Shown: positions 8,306-16,978 of the stretch, in pieces
How the letters are laid out: every line of letters starts with the position of its first letter
Numbering within the stretch: the first letter of the stretch is position 1
Source: Mesorhizobium sp. L2C084A000
Lineage (GTDB): Bacteria > Pseudomonadota > Alphaproteobacteria > Rhizobiales > Rhizobiaceae
DNA length: 64,000 bases
Direction of reading: 5' to 3'
NCBI RefSeq assembly: GCF_000502875.1
Contig: NZ_AYWX01000010.1
Location: 20,445-84,444 of the forward strand
Made by a program: the position numbers and the translations under genes
Notes under the pieces: model-generated
What the model saw: the letters and a program-made list of their open reading frames with translations, nothing else
What the model was told of the DNA's origin: nothing
Database searches by the model: none

Positions 8306-9405
8306 CCCAGATCGAGCTTCGCGGCGTCCAGAAATTCTTCGGCGCCGTCCAGGTCATCAAGGACCTGAACCTCAAGATCGCCGACAACGAGTTCATCGTG
8401 CTGCTCGGCCAGTCGGGCTGCGGCAAGACGACAACGCTGCGCGCCATCGCCGGGCTGGAAACCATCGACGAGGGCGACATCTTCATCGACGGCAAGCCGG
8501 TGCAGCATTTGAAGGCCGCCGACCGCGACATCGCCATGGTGTTCCAGTCGTTCTCGCTCTATCCGCATATGAGCGTCTACGAGAACATAGCCTTCCCCTT
8601 GCGTGCCACGCGCAAGAGCAAGACGGAAATCGACAGCGAGGTTCGCTCCGTCGCCAAGACGCTGCAGATCACCGATCTGCTGGACAAGAAGCCGTCGGCG
8701 CTGTCGGGTGGCGACATGCAGCGCGTCGCCATTGGCCGGGCGCTGGTGCGGCGGCCGAAGGCCATGCTGATGGACGAGCCGATCGGCGCGCTCGACGCCA
8801 AGCTGCGCGAGGAGATGCGCGCGGAAATCAAGCGGCTGCACATCAAGCAGGGCTCGACCACCATCTATGTCACGCACGACCAGATCGAGGCGATGAGCCT
8901 GGCCGACCGCATCGTCATCATGCACGCAGGCGTCCTGCAGCAGGTCGGCACGCCCGACGAGGTCTATTCGCAGCCGGCAAATCTGTTCGTGGCGCAATTC
9001 GTCGGCAGCCCGGTGATGAATGTCACCGATGCCGCGGTCGCCGAGACCGGATCCGCGGTCTCGGTAACGGTCGGCGGCGCGGCTTCCGGCTTCGAATTTC
9101 CGCAGGCATTGCTGTCGAAGCTCAACGGCCATGCCGGGCGGCAGCTCGCGCTGGGCATCCGCCCGGAGGGCGTGCTCATTCGGCGCGAGGCGACCGAGGG
9201 CTTCGTGCCTGTCGACACGCATATCGTCGAGCCGCTCGGCTCCTTCGACATCGTCGATCTCAAGGTCGGAACCGAGTTGCTGCGGGCCCGCACCAAGAGC
9301 GGCTTCGTTGCCGGACCCGGTGAAAGGGTCTTCGCCAGGATCGACCCGACCCAGGCGCACTTCTTCGACAAGGCAAGCGGCAAGTCGCTTGAGGTGAGAC
9401 TCTGA
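8302..9405 (+). CDS. Sugar ABC transporter ATPase 1 (MalK/UgpC type)
   Basis: This is a 367-residue ATPase. Walker A is GQSGCGKTTT, the Q-loop is VFQSFSLYPH, the signature is LSGGDMQRVAIGRA, Walker B is AMLMDEP and the switch is VTHD, followed by a TOBE-like C-terminal domain. The start is TTG, overlapping the previous stop, with GGGAG eight bases upstream. The signature has Asp where MalK usually has Gln. It is followed at once by a second, different ATPase gene, so the working pair is probably a heterodimer. Confidence 0.9.
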   Translation: MTQIELRGVQKFFGAVQVIKDLNLKIADNEFIVLLGQSGCGKTTTLRAIAGLETIDEGDIFIDGKPVQHLKAADRDIAMVFQSFSLYPHMSVYENIAFPLRATRKSKTEIDSEVRSVAKTLQITDLLDKKPSALSGGDMQRVAIGRALVRRPKAMLMDEPIGALDAKLREEMRAEIKRLHIKQGSTTIYVTHDQIEAMSLADRIVIMHAGVLQQVGTPDEVYSQPANLFVAQFVGSPVMNVTDAAVAETGSAVSVTVGGAASGFEFPQALLSKLNGHAGRQLALGIRPEGVLIRREATEGFVPVDTHIVEPLGSFDIVDLKVGTELLRARTKSGFVAGPGERVFARIDPTQAHFFDKASGKSLEVRL

Positions 9406-10508
9406 TGGCCCATATCCAGCTCAAGAACATCTCGAAGACCTTCGGCAACCACACTGCGCTCACCGGGCTCGATCTCGACATTGCCGATGGCGAGTTCTTC
9501 GTGCTGCTGGGCGAGACGGGCGCCGGCAAGACGACGACGCTGCGGCTTATCGCCGGCCTGGAAAAGCCGAGCGAAGGCCAGGTCTTCATCGACGGCGTCG
9601 ACGTCGCCGACTGGGGTGCGGCCGAGCGCGACGTGGCGCTGGTGCTGCAGCAATACTCGCTCTATCCGCGCTACACCGTGCGCGAAAATCTCGAGTTTCC
9701 GCTGAAGCCGAAAATCCGCCGGCTGCCCGACGCCGAGATCAAGGATCGCGTCGACCGTGCCGCCCGTACGCTGCGGATCGAGCATCTGCTCGACCGCAAG
9801 ACGGATCGGCTGTCCGGCGGCGAGATGCAGCGCGTCTCGATCGGCCGGGCCATCGTGCGCAAGCCGCGCGTGTTCCTGATGGACGAGCCGCTGTCGGCGC
9901 TCGACGCAAAACTGCGCGAGGCGCTGCGGACTGAACTGAAGAACCTGCAGATGCAGCTCGGCGCCACCTTCCTGTTCGTCACCCACGACCAGATCGAGGC
10001 GATGTCGATGGGCGACAAGGTCGGCGTGCTCAACCATGGCCGCATCGTCCAGACCGGTACGCCGCACGAGATCTACAACAATCCTCGCGACACCTATGTG
10101 GCGAGCTTCGTCGGTTCGCCGCCGATGAACCTCATCGACGGCAAGCTCGTGAACGGCCGCGCGGTGATGGCGCCGTTGAATTTCGAACTGCCATTTTCAG
10201 GGGGAGCCAAAACTTTTGGGGGGCTAAAGGCGGGTGCGGCGACCGACGGTCGCCCACTCGTCTTCGGCATTCGTCCCGAGGACGTCTATCTCGAGAGCGG
10301 CGCGCCGGTCGAGGCGCGTGTCCACGACGTCGAGAACCACGGCGTCGAAAAGATCCTGACGCTGCGCGTCGGCGACGCGACGCTGCGTGCCACCGTGCCG
10401 GCCAGGACTGACGTCGCCATCGAGCAGGCGGTGCGCTTTGCCTGGAACCCCGACAAGGTGGTGCTGTTCGACAAGGGCAGCGGCGTCAGCTTGCGACACG
10501 CCTCATAG
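9405..10508 (+). CDS. Sugar ABC transporter ATPase 2 (MalK/UgpC type)
   Basis: The second 367-residue ATPase has Walker A GETGAGKTTT, Q-loop VLQQYSLYPR, signature LSGGEMQRVSIGRA, Walker B VFLMDEP and switch VTHD, plus a C-terminal TOBE region. It overlaps the previous stop by one base (TGATG). It is related to ATPase 1 but clearly distinct. Two dedicated ATPases in one importer operon are unusual for MalK-type systems and recall the rhizobial glycerol transporter. It is the last gene of the operon and faces the convergent secreted cupin gene 13 bases away. Confidence 0.9.
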   Translation: MAHIQLKNISKTFGNHTALTGLDLDIADGEFFVLLGETGAGKTTTLRLIAGLEKPSEGQVFIDGVDVADWGAAERDVALVLQQYSLYPRYTVRENLEFPLKPKIRRLPDAEIKDRVDRAARTLRIEHLLDRKTDRLSGGEMQRVSIGRAIVRKPRVFLMDEPLSALDAKLREALRTELKNLQMQLGATFLFVTHDQIEAMSMGDKVGVLNHGRIVQTGTPHEIYNNPRDTYVASFVGSPPMNLIDGKLVNGRAVMAPLNFELPFSGGAKTFGGLKAGAATDGRPLVFGIRPEDVYLESGAPVEARVHDVENHGVEKILTLRVGDATLRATVPARTDVAIEQAVRFAWNPDKVVLFDKGSGVSLRHAS

Positions 10509-10521
10509 GCTGCATCCGAGC

Positions 10522-10953
10522 CTATTTCTGGAAGTAGGTTTCGTAGGGTGTGTCGTTGATTAGCAGGATCACGCATTCCGTGTCGGAGACGCAGGCGTCG
10601 TCATGCATCTCATCGGCCTTCTGGGTCCAATAGGATCCAGGAGGCAGTTCGACCTTGGTCGCCTCGCCGCCATCCATCTGCCAGTGCGCCCACAGCCCCT
10701 TTATGACCACCGCGCGATAATCCGCGGTGTGCGCATGGACCGGTGCACGCCAGTTGCCGGGAACCTTCAGCAACGTTCCTGCCGGGCCCTTGGCCCGCTC
10801 GCCCCACAATAGGCCAAGACGATGCGGCTGGTCGGGTACTTCCGCCACATAGGGGATCTTGTCGGCCGGCAGGTAGCTGTCCTCGAGGGCAAAGGCGCGC
10901 CCGGGAACCGCAAGCATGACGGCGAGTGCGATGACCTTCGGATAATTTGGCAT
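10522..10953 (-). CDS. Exported cupin-like protein (DUF4437-like)
   Basis: The 143-residue protein has an N-terminal signal peptide (about residues 1-22, cut near AFA-LE) and one cupin-like fold with HAHTADYRAVVIKG and PPGSYWTQKADEMHDDAC. GAGGAG lies seven bases before the ATG. It should act in the periplasm. The family resembles DUF4437, whose function is not known to me. The two cysteines in DDACVSDTEC could form a disulfide. Confidence 0.7.
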   Translation of the reverse strand: MPNYPKVIALAVMLAVPGRAFALEDSYLPADKIPYVAEVPDQPHRLGLLWGERAKGPAGTLLKVPGNWRAPVHAHTADYRAVVIKGLWAHWQMDGGEATKVELPPGSYWTQKADEMHDDACVSDTECVILLINDTPYETYFQK

Positions 10954-11057
10954 TGGTTCTCCTCTTCGGACCGACTGGACGCCGGCCTCTCGCTGCTTGG
11001 TTCTGGCAAGCTATTACATGCGGGTGGCCCGGCAATGGCATTGCGTCCGGAAGGCTT

Positions 11058-11100
11058 GGCAATTCATCCAGACCCGGCAATTCATCCAGACCCGGCAATC
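11058..11100. repeat. 18-base tandem direct repeat
   Basis: The unit GGCAATTCATCCAGACCC occurs twice in a row (11058-11075 and 11076-11093), followed by a partial third copy GGCAATC. It lies in the 171-base gap between the exported cupin and the first AraC gene. I see no function for it. Confidence 0.9.
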
Positions 11101-11124
11101 CACGGCCGCGGATCCGGGATCGCC

Positions 11125-12096
11125 TCAGCGGTTTTCGGAGGTGCCGTCGACAGTGCGCAGGTGGCTGGGCGCGATGCCTATGATGCGCTTGAACGCCCGG
11201 CTGAACGATGCTTCGGAATCGTAACCCAGTCTGGCGGCGACCACTGAAACCCGCATCCGATCGTCGATCAGCCATTGCCGCGCCTGGTGCATGCGCATCC
11301 GGGCGACATATCTCGCCGGTGTTTCGCCAACGATGGCCGTGAAGCGTTCGGCGAAGGCCGATCGCGAGGCGCCCATTTCGCGCGCCAGCGCTTCGACAGT
11401 CCAGTTCCTGTCGGGCTGCAGATGAATGGCGGCAAGTACGCGGCCGATGTCGCGATCCTTGATCGCCGCGGTCCAGCCTCTGGTGTCGCCGCCACTGTTT
11501 TCTACCCAGGAACGGATGATGCTTGCAGCCAGCACGTCGGCCAGTCGCGCCAGCATGCCGCCAGAGCCGGCCCGGTTCATGGTGATTTCGCCGGCCATAG
11601 CTTCCAGCAGATGCGGAATACCTGGCTCGCCAGCCATCAATTCCTTGGCGCGCATCATGTCCGGCATCATGCCCAGCAAGGGGTGCGACCCGTCCAGGTT
11701 GAAGTGCATGCTGCCGCAAAACAGCAAGGTTTTCGGGCCGTGGCCGCCGTTGGAGACATTGAAGACATTGTCCTGCAAAGGCTCGACAGTGTAGCTTTCG
11801 ATCGGCACGGCCGGAATGCCAGGCGCGCTGGCAACGACATGCTCGGCACCGCGCGGCAAGAGCAATGCATCGCCGGGTGTCATCTCAATCCATTCCCCGG
11901 CTGGCGAAAACAGCCAGCATTGGCGGCGGCCGATAAAGTGAAACCTTGCTGCCTTCTGGGCAGGAAACAACACGGCCCATGGGTTTGAAAGTTCGCAGCG
12001 GCCATAGTCGACGCCATCAAGCCACAATCCGCGCAAGATGTCGGTTAGCGGACCGTCCGAGGCCGGCAGGCCAGTCTTGGGCGAGGTGAAAACCAT
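11125..12096 (-). CDS. AraC-family regulator with N-terminal cupin domain (copy 1)
   Basis: The 323-residue regulator has an N-terminal cupin sensor (TPGDALLLPRGAEHVVAS) and two C-terminal AraC helix-turn-helix motifs (WTVEALAREMGASRSAFAER and VSVVAARLGYDSEASFSRAF). It is a close paralogue of the gene at 12395-13378 over its whole length. The two genes also share a promoter-like block at the same distance from the start codon. No ribosome site is visible before its ATG. The target is unknown; the exported cupin gene downstream is one candidate. Confidence 0.88.
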   Translation of the reverse strand: MVFTSPKTGLPASDGPLTDILRGLWLDGVDYGRCELSNPWAVLFPAQKAARFHFIGRRQCWLFSPAGEWIEMTPGDALLLPRGAEHVVASAPGIPAVPIESYTVEPLQDNVFNVSNGGHGPKTLLFCGSMHFNLDGSHPLLGMMPDMMRAKELMAGEPGIPHLLEAMAGEITMNRAGSGGMLARLADVLAASIIRSWVENSGGDTRGWTAAIKDRDIGRVLAAIHLQPDRNWTVEALAREMGASRSAFAERFTAIVGETPARYVARMRMHQARQWLIDDRMRVSVVAARLGYDSEASFSRAFKRIIGIAPSHLRTVDGTSENR

Positions 12097-12103
12097 GCGG
12101 ATT

Positions 12104-12132
12104 TTTCTAGCCTGGAATCACCAGTCCGTCAC
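12104..12132 (-). promoter_or_regulatory. Promoter-like block of AraC copy 1
   Basis: On the minus strand GTGACG, a 17-base spacer and TAGAAA lie so that the -10 box ends seven bases before the ATG. The 14-base segment TTCCAGGCTAGAAA is matched with one change at 13386-13399 before the paralogous gene. Transcripts would start at or next to the ATG. The rest of the 298-base gap to 12394 shows nothing I can name. Confidence 0.5.
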
Positions 12133-12394
12133 GGCCTCCATGCGTCAGCTCAGGGGCAACAAACTCGGGCCAACGGGTTCCTCCGCCGGGGCGTCGGCTG
12201 ACGTAGCATCAGACGCAAAACCCACCTGTGCGGCGGGTCACCGGCGCAAATCAGCACCATGGGCAAAAATGTAGCATAGCTGAGGTCACCGAGTCAAGAA
12301 AAAATTCCTATCGCGAAAAGCTGCCGGCAAAAAAACTGCCGGGACCGCCGAACTGGGTGCTGCCTTTGTCAAGCTGAGTTCGGAACCCTGTGCG

Positions 12395-13378
12395 TCAGCT
12401 GGCCTGGCGGATATCGGCCTGTTCCTCGGCCCGGAGATGGCTGGGCGCCGAGCCGATGACGCGCTTGAAGGCGCGGCTGAAGGCGGCGTCCGATTCATAG
12501 CCGAGACGCGCCGCAACGACGGAGATCTTAATCCGGTCGCGGACCAGCCATTGCCGTGCCTGATGCATTCTGACCTGGGTGACATATTTTGCCGGGGTTT
12601 CGCCGACGATGGTGGCGAAGCGATCGGCAAATCCCGATCGCGAGGCGCCCAGCATCCTGGCCAGCGACTCGACCGTCCAGTCATGGTTTGGCTCGAGATG
12701 GATGGCGGCCAGCACGCGGCCGATTTCCGGGTCCCTGACGGCGGCGATCCAGCCGGAGGCGTCGCCGCAGCCGCGCTCGACCCATGAACGGATGACGGTG
12801 GCGGCCAGTACGTCGGCCAGCCGCGCCAGGATGCCGCCGGAGCCGACGCGCTCCATCGTCACCTCACGCGCCATCGATTCCAGCAGATGCGGAATGCCGG
12901 GCTCATCGGCTTCCAACTCATGCGTGCGCATCACATCCGGCATCATGCCGAGCAGGGGATGCAGGCCATCGAGATTGAAGTACATGCTGCCGCAAAACAA
13001 CAGGGTTCCCGGCCGGCAGCATTCCGACATGCCTTCGTTCGACATGCAGTAGACGTCCTTGCAGACCTCCTCGACTTCGTAGCCGTGGATCGGCCAGGCC
13101 TGGGCGCCGGGCTCGCTGGCCAGCACGTGCGCCGCACCGCGCGGCAGCAGCACCGCGTCGCCTGCCTTGAGTTCCACCCATTCGCCGGATGGCTGCTTCA
13201 GCCAGCAGCCTTTGCGGCCGATGAAATGAAACCGCGCCGCTGGCTGGGCTGGAAACTGAATGCCCCAGGGTTCCTTCAGTTCGAAGCGGCCGTATTCGAC
13301 GCCATCGAGGCGCAAGCCGCGCAAAATGTCGGTGAGCGGGTCGCCAGTGATCGGAATTTTGGACGAATTGTCAAGCAT
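12395..13378 (-). CDS. AraC-family regulator with N-terminal cupin domain (copy 2)
   Basis: This 327-residue paralogue of the previous gene has a cupin sensor (KAGDAVLLPRGAAHVLAS) and two helix-turn-helix motifs (WTVESLARMLGASRSGFADR, ISVVAARLGYESDAAFSRAF). I chose the ATG at 13378 over the one at 13414 because MLDNSSK...GDPLTDILRG aligns with the start of copy 1. It carries an extra insertion with four cysteines (CKDVYCMSNEGMSECC) that is absent from copy 1. It is divergent from an MFS exporter, its most likely target. Confidence 0.88.
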   Translation of the reverse strand: MLDNSSKIPITGDPLTDILRGLRLDGVEYGRFELKEPWGIQFPAQPAARFHFIGRKGCWLKQPSGEWVELKAGDAVLLPRGAAHVLASEPGAQAWPIHGYEVEEVCKDVYCMSNEGMSECCRPGTLLFCGSMYFNLDGLHPLLGMMPDVMRTHELEADEPGIPHLLESMAREVTMERVGSGGILARLADVLAATVIRSWVERGCGDASGWIAAVRDPEIGRVLAAIHLEPNHDWTVESLARMLGASRSGFADRFATIVGETPAKYVTQVRMHQARQWLVRDRIKISVVAARLGYESDAAFSRAFKRVIGSAPSHLRAEEQADIRQAS

Positions 13379-13385
13379 GATGGGG

Positions 13386-13414
13386 TTTCTAGCATGGAAA
13401 CTCCAGGTGGTCAC
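13386..13414 (-). promoter_or_regulatory. Promoter-like block of AraC copy 2
   Basis: On the minus strand GTGACC, a 17-base spacer and TAGAAA stand exactly as before AraC copy 1, again with seven bases between the -10 box and the ATG, and with no ribosome site. CTGG and TTCCA are also shared within the spacer. Confidence 0.5.
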
Positions 13415-13470
13415 TCCCTATGTTGCGTTGCAGCCAAATGCTGCGCTGCAAAACAACTCGGAGACTGACC

Positions 13471-14685
13471 ATGGCCGAACAGGCGACAGGCGTCATCGAC
13501 GCCACACTTTTGAACCCTGCGGACTCCGACGAACGAACCGAGCCGGCCTGGGGCGCCGTTGTTTCGCTGGCACTTGGTGTTTTTGGCCTCGTCACCGCTG
13601 AATTTCTCCCCGCCAGCCTGCTGACGCCGATGGCGCGCGATCTCGGCGTCAGCGAAGGCGTGGCCGGACAGGCGGTGACGGCAACCGCGATCGTCGGAGC
13701 CATTGCCGCACCCACCATGGCCATCATCACCAGGCGTATGGATCGCAGGCTGGTGATGTGGATGCTGACCGTATTCCTGATCCTGTCCAATCTTCTGGCC
13801 ACCTTTGCCTCATCGCTGCCCGTGCTTCTGCTTGCCCGTGTCGTGCTCGGCGTAGCACTTGGCGGCTTCTGGGCGATGTCGGCAGCGATGGCGCTGCGGC
13901 TGGTGCCGATGCGATTGATGCCGCGCGCCATGTCGATCATCCTGACCGGCGTCTCGCTGGCGACCGTCTGCGCGGCGCCGGTCGGCGCTTACGTTGGTGA
14001 CATCTGGGGCTGGCGCACGGCATTCATGATTGCGACCGTCGTCGCCGCCCTGGCGCTGCTGGTGCAGCTGGCCACCATTCCGAAATTGCCCCCCGTGGGT
14101 GTTGCAAGCTTCCGCACCTTGCTCGACGTGCTGAAGCGTCCGTCGATCAGGGTGGCGCTGCTGGTCGTGCTGCTGGTCGCTTCTGGACACTTTGCCGGCT
14201 TCACCTATGTCCGTCCCTTCCTCGAGAAGGTCCCCGTGCTCGACATCGAGACGATCTCGCTGGTGCTGCTGGCCTATGGCATTGGCGGTTTCTTCGGCAA
14301 TGTCGCCGGCGGTATCCTGGCCGAGCGCAGCCTCAAGGCAGCCGTTGCGCTGGCGCCGTTGCTGATCGCACTGGCCGCCGCCTCGATGCTGGGTTTCGGG
14401 GCTTCGCCGACGATCGCCGCTGCCGCCGTCGCGGTCTGGGGCTTTGCTTTCGGCGCGGTGCCGGTCGGGCTGCAGAGCTGGCTGGTGCGGGCAGCGCCCG
14501 ATCAGGCAGAAAGCGCCGGCGGACTGATGGTGGCGACGTTCCAGGTGGCGATCGCGCTCGGCGCCGTCTTCGGCGGCCTGCTGGTCGACCATGCCGGCGT
14601 GGCCAGTGCCTTCGCCTATTGCGGCGCGGCGACACTGCTGGCGGCCATCGTGGTGTTCCTGCGCGGCCCGAAGTGCGCCAAGTAG
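13471..14685 (+). CDS. MFS transporter (drug/sugar efflux type)
   Basis: The 404-residue product shows about twelve hydrophobic helices and an MFS motif A-like loop after helix 2 (ITRRMDRRLVMW), in the arabinose-efflux-like (DHA1) group. The start at 13471 has GGAG eight bases upstream; a longer frame from 13420 has no support. Being divergent from the AraC copy 2 gene suggests induction by the effector of that regulator. Its substrate is unknown. Confidence 0.87.
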   Translation: MAEQATGVIDATLLNPADSDERTEPAWGAVVSLALGVFGLVTAEFLPASLLTPMARDLGVSEGVAGQAVTATAIVGAIAAPTMAIITRRMDRRLVMWMLTVFLILSNLLATFASSLPVLLLARVVLGVALGGFWAMSAAMALRLVPMRLMPRAMSIILTGVSLATVCAAPVGAYVGDIWGWRTAFMIATVVAALALLVQLATIPKLPPVGVASFRTLLDVLKRPSIRVALLVVLLVASGHFAGFTYVRPFLEKVPVLDIETISLVLLAYGIGGFFGNVAGGILAERSLKAAVALAPLLIALAAASMLGFGASPTIAAAAVAVWGFAFGAVPVGLQSWLVRAAPDQAESAGGLMVATFQVAIALGAVFGGLLVDHAGVASAFAYCGAATLLAAIVVFLRGPKCAK

Positions 14686-14781
14686 CCTGGACGCGATCAG
14701 GCTTCCCTGACACTGCGCGTCGGCCTGAGAACTGTCACGGTTCTCGGGCCGCTGCCGTTGTGATGGCAGGGGCGAACAAAC

Positions 14782-15129
14782 TCAGGCCGACCGCCCGTCG
14801 AAATCGAAAACCGACAGGGTCGAGGGGTCGAGATCGGCCACGCAGTTGATGTTGATGTAGGCACTGCGTTCGCTGCCTTCGCGGACATCCTCCGCAAAGG
14901 GATGGATGCCGCAGGCCCGGCAGAACCGGTGCGCGATGGCATGATTGCCGAATGTGTAGGTGCCGAGATCGTCGCCCCAGGCCAGGACCTGCAAGGTCCC
15001 GTGCGGGATGGCACACAACAGGGCGCCCTTGCGCGAGCAGATCGAGCAATTGCACCGCAAGGCGCCCGTCAGTTCGGCCTTGAATTCGAAGGCGACCTTG
15101 CCGCAGTGGCAGCTGCCTTTGTAGAGCAT
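14782..15129 (-). CDS. GFA-family zinc protein
   Basis: The 115-residue protein shows the GFA fold cysteines: CHCG near residue 8, CNCSIC near 26-31 and CRACG near 70. The family was named after a formaldehyde-glutathione enzyme, but most members have no proven reaction, so I do not assign that activity. It stands alone, convergent with the MFS gene. The 96-base gap holds a weak GAGAAC/GTTCTC stem. Confidence 0.85.
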   Translation of the reverse strand: MLYKGSCHCGKVAFEFKAELTGALRCNCSICSRKGALLCAIPHGTLQVLAWGDDLGTYTFGNHAIAHRFCRACGIHPFAEDVREGSERSAYININCVADLDPSTLSVFDFDGRSA

Positions 15130-15235
15130 CGGATTTTCCTCGCATTAGACAGGGTGCAAAACCGCCTGCGCCGGGTTAAGTCTCGGCAACCCATGCCCCA
15201 AGGACGTTCAAGGCGTTCGGAGTCCGACACCGAAA

Positions 15236-16531
15236 ATGCAATCCGTTCGTGATCATCTGGAAACCATTCTCGCGCGCCTCGCCGCCCGTGCCGGTGAAGA
15301 GCGCGTGTTCACGAAGCTCTATGCCGCAGCCGCGCGTGCCGCGGCCGATGCCAGCGATGCGCGCAGCCAAGCCGGGGTGACGCTTGGGCCGCTCGATGGC
15401 ACCATCGTCTCGGTCAAGGATCTGTTCGATGTCGCCGGCGAGCCAACCACGGCCGGCTCGCTGATGCTTAGGACCGCAGCACCTCCGCTGGGCGATGCCG
15501 TGATCGTCAGCCGGCTGCGGCAAGCCGGCGCGGTCATTATCGGCAAGACCAACATGACCGAATTCGCCTTCACCGCGATCGGCGACAACCAGCACTATGG
15601 CACGCCCGGCAATGCCGTGGACGCCAGCCGCATTCCGGGCGGATCTTCCTCAGGCGCCGGCGTCTCGGTCGGTGAGGCGACGAGCGAAATATCGATCGGT
15701 TCCGACACCGGCGGTTCGATACGCATTCCGGCTTCACTCAACGGTGTCGTCGGCTTCAAGCCGACAGCGCGGCGCGTGCCGCTCGCCGGCGCGTTCCCGC
15801 TGTCCGCCACGCTGGACTCGATCGGTCCGCTTGCCCGAACCGTCGCCCAATGTGCCGCCGCCGACGCCGTGATGGCCGGTGAAGTGCCGACCGCGCTGAC
15901 GCCGATTGCCCTTGCAGGGCTTCGCGTCGGCATTCCACGCGGCGTTCTTTTCGAAGAGACGGAAGACGAGGTGGCGACCGCGTTCGACCGCTGCCTTGGC
16001 AAGATCGAACAGACAGGCGCGCGGATCGCGGGCTTATCGATCGATGATCTGCTTGCCGATTTGCGGGCCGCCACCAAGCGTGGCTCAATCGCTGCCATGG
16101 AAGGGGCCGAAGTGCATGCCGACTGGCTGGCGGCTGGGGCTTCGGTGCCGGTCGACCCGCATGTCAGCGGACCTTTGTCGCGGGCAGCAATGCTGCCGAC
16201 GCCTATCTACATCAGGGCAATGCGCCGTCGCACAGCACTCGTCGTTGCCATGGACGAGCGGCTGTCCTCGGTCGATGTGCTGGCTCTGCCGACCACACCG
16301 GTGACGGCGCCGACCATCGTCTCGATGTCTGACGATGCCGAGTTGCGTGACCGCACCGAAGGCCTGCTGCTGCGCAACACGCAGGTTGCCAACCAGTTCG
16401 ATCTCTGCGCAATCTCGCTGCCGATGCCGGGCACTCCGCTGCCCGCCGGATTGATGCTGGTGGCGCGCAACGGGCATGACCGGCGCCTGCTGCGGATTGC
16501 GGCTGAAATAGAACAGCTGCTTGGCGCGTGA
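15236..16531 (+). CDS. Amidase signature family hydrolase
   Basis: This 431-residue enzyme carries the amidase signature. Lys61 (SVKDLFD), the serine cluster 137-139 (PGGSSSGAG) and nucleophile Ser161 (GSDTGGSIRIP) make up the Ser-Ser-Lys triad. It would hydrolyse an amide in the cytoplasm. The genes at either side give no substrate clue, and no GatB/GatC partners are present, so it is not a tRNA amidotransferase. The ribosome site is weak (GGAG 13 bases upstream). Confidence 0.88.
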   Translation: MQSVRDHLETILARLAARAGEERVFTKLYAAAARAAADASDARSQAGVTLGPLDGTIVSVKDLFDVAGEPTTAGSLMLRTAAPPLGDAVIVSRLRQAGAVIIGKTNMTEFAFTAIGDNQHYGTPGNAVDASRIPGGSSSGAGVSVGEATSEISIGSDTGGSIRIPASLNGVVGFKPTARRVPLAGAFPLSATLDSIGPLARTVAQCAAADAVMAGEVPTALTPIALAGLRVGIPRGVLFEETEDEVATAFDRCLGKIEQTGARIAGLSIDDLLADLRAATKRGSIAAMEGAEVHADWLAAGASVPVDPHVSGPLSRAAMLPTPIYIRAMRRRTALVVAMDERLSSVDVLALPTTPVTAPTIVSMSDDAELRDRTEGLLLRNTQVANQFDLCAISLPMPGTPLPAGLMLVARNGHDRRLLRIAAEIEQLLGA

Positions 16532-16549
16532 CCAGGGCTGACCTGCCTA

Positions 16550-16945
16550 TCAGCGCGACGAACAGTGCTTGCGTTCGCTGTCCTTGGCGGTGCGTACGAT
16601 ACGGGTCGCGACCAGCCAGGGCAGATTGTACTCCTTGCCGGTGATCGACTGGGTGCGTTGCTCGATCGAGCCCCTGACGACGATCTTGCCAGCATAAAGC
16701 GCGTCGGAAAGATCGGTTATCGCCTTGTCGGCTCGAGGCAATCCGCTGGGGTCGATCGACACGCCCTTGATGATCGTCCCGGTGGCAAGGTCGAGTGCGC
16801 TGTTGGATGGGCAGGGCGCCTTGAAGCAGCGCAGCCCGTTGTCACAATAGACATAGCTGCTTTCGGCCGCGAATGACGGCATAGCGCAGAGCGAAGATGC
16901 GGCAACAGTCAGACATTTGAGGCGAAGACCGAACATGGTGCTCAA
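16550..16945 (-). CDS. Small exported protein, unknown function
   Basis: The 131-residue precursor has a signal peptide (cut after SFA, about residue 26). Next comes a cysteine-containing segment (YCDNGLRCFKAPCPS), and a further Cys lies near the C-terminus, suggesting disulfides in the periplasm. I do not recognise the family. It is flanked by an amidase and a dehydrogenase gene with no sign of co-function. Confidence 0.6.
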   Translation of the reverse strand: MSTMFGLRLKCLTVAASSLCAMPSFAAESSYVYCDNGLRCFKAPCPSNSALDLATGTIIKGVSIDPSGLPRADKAITDLSDALYAGKIVVRGSIEQRTQSITGKEYNLPWLVATRIVRTAKDSERKHCSSR

Positions 16946-16978
16946 CGTCGCGGAGAATTGGGGCGAAACCGCGATGCT

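Noticed and set aside
11058..11100. Start of a CRISPR array
   Set aside because: It is a head-to-tail 18-base repeat of 2.4 copies without spacers and without cas genes nearby.
10954..16978. Genomic island or mobile element between the two halves of the GntR regulon
   Set aside because: No integrase, transposase, tRNA or flanking direct repeat is visible, and base composition looks like the neighbours.
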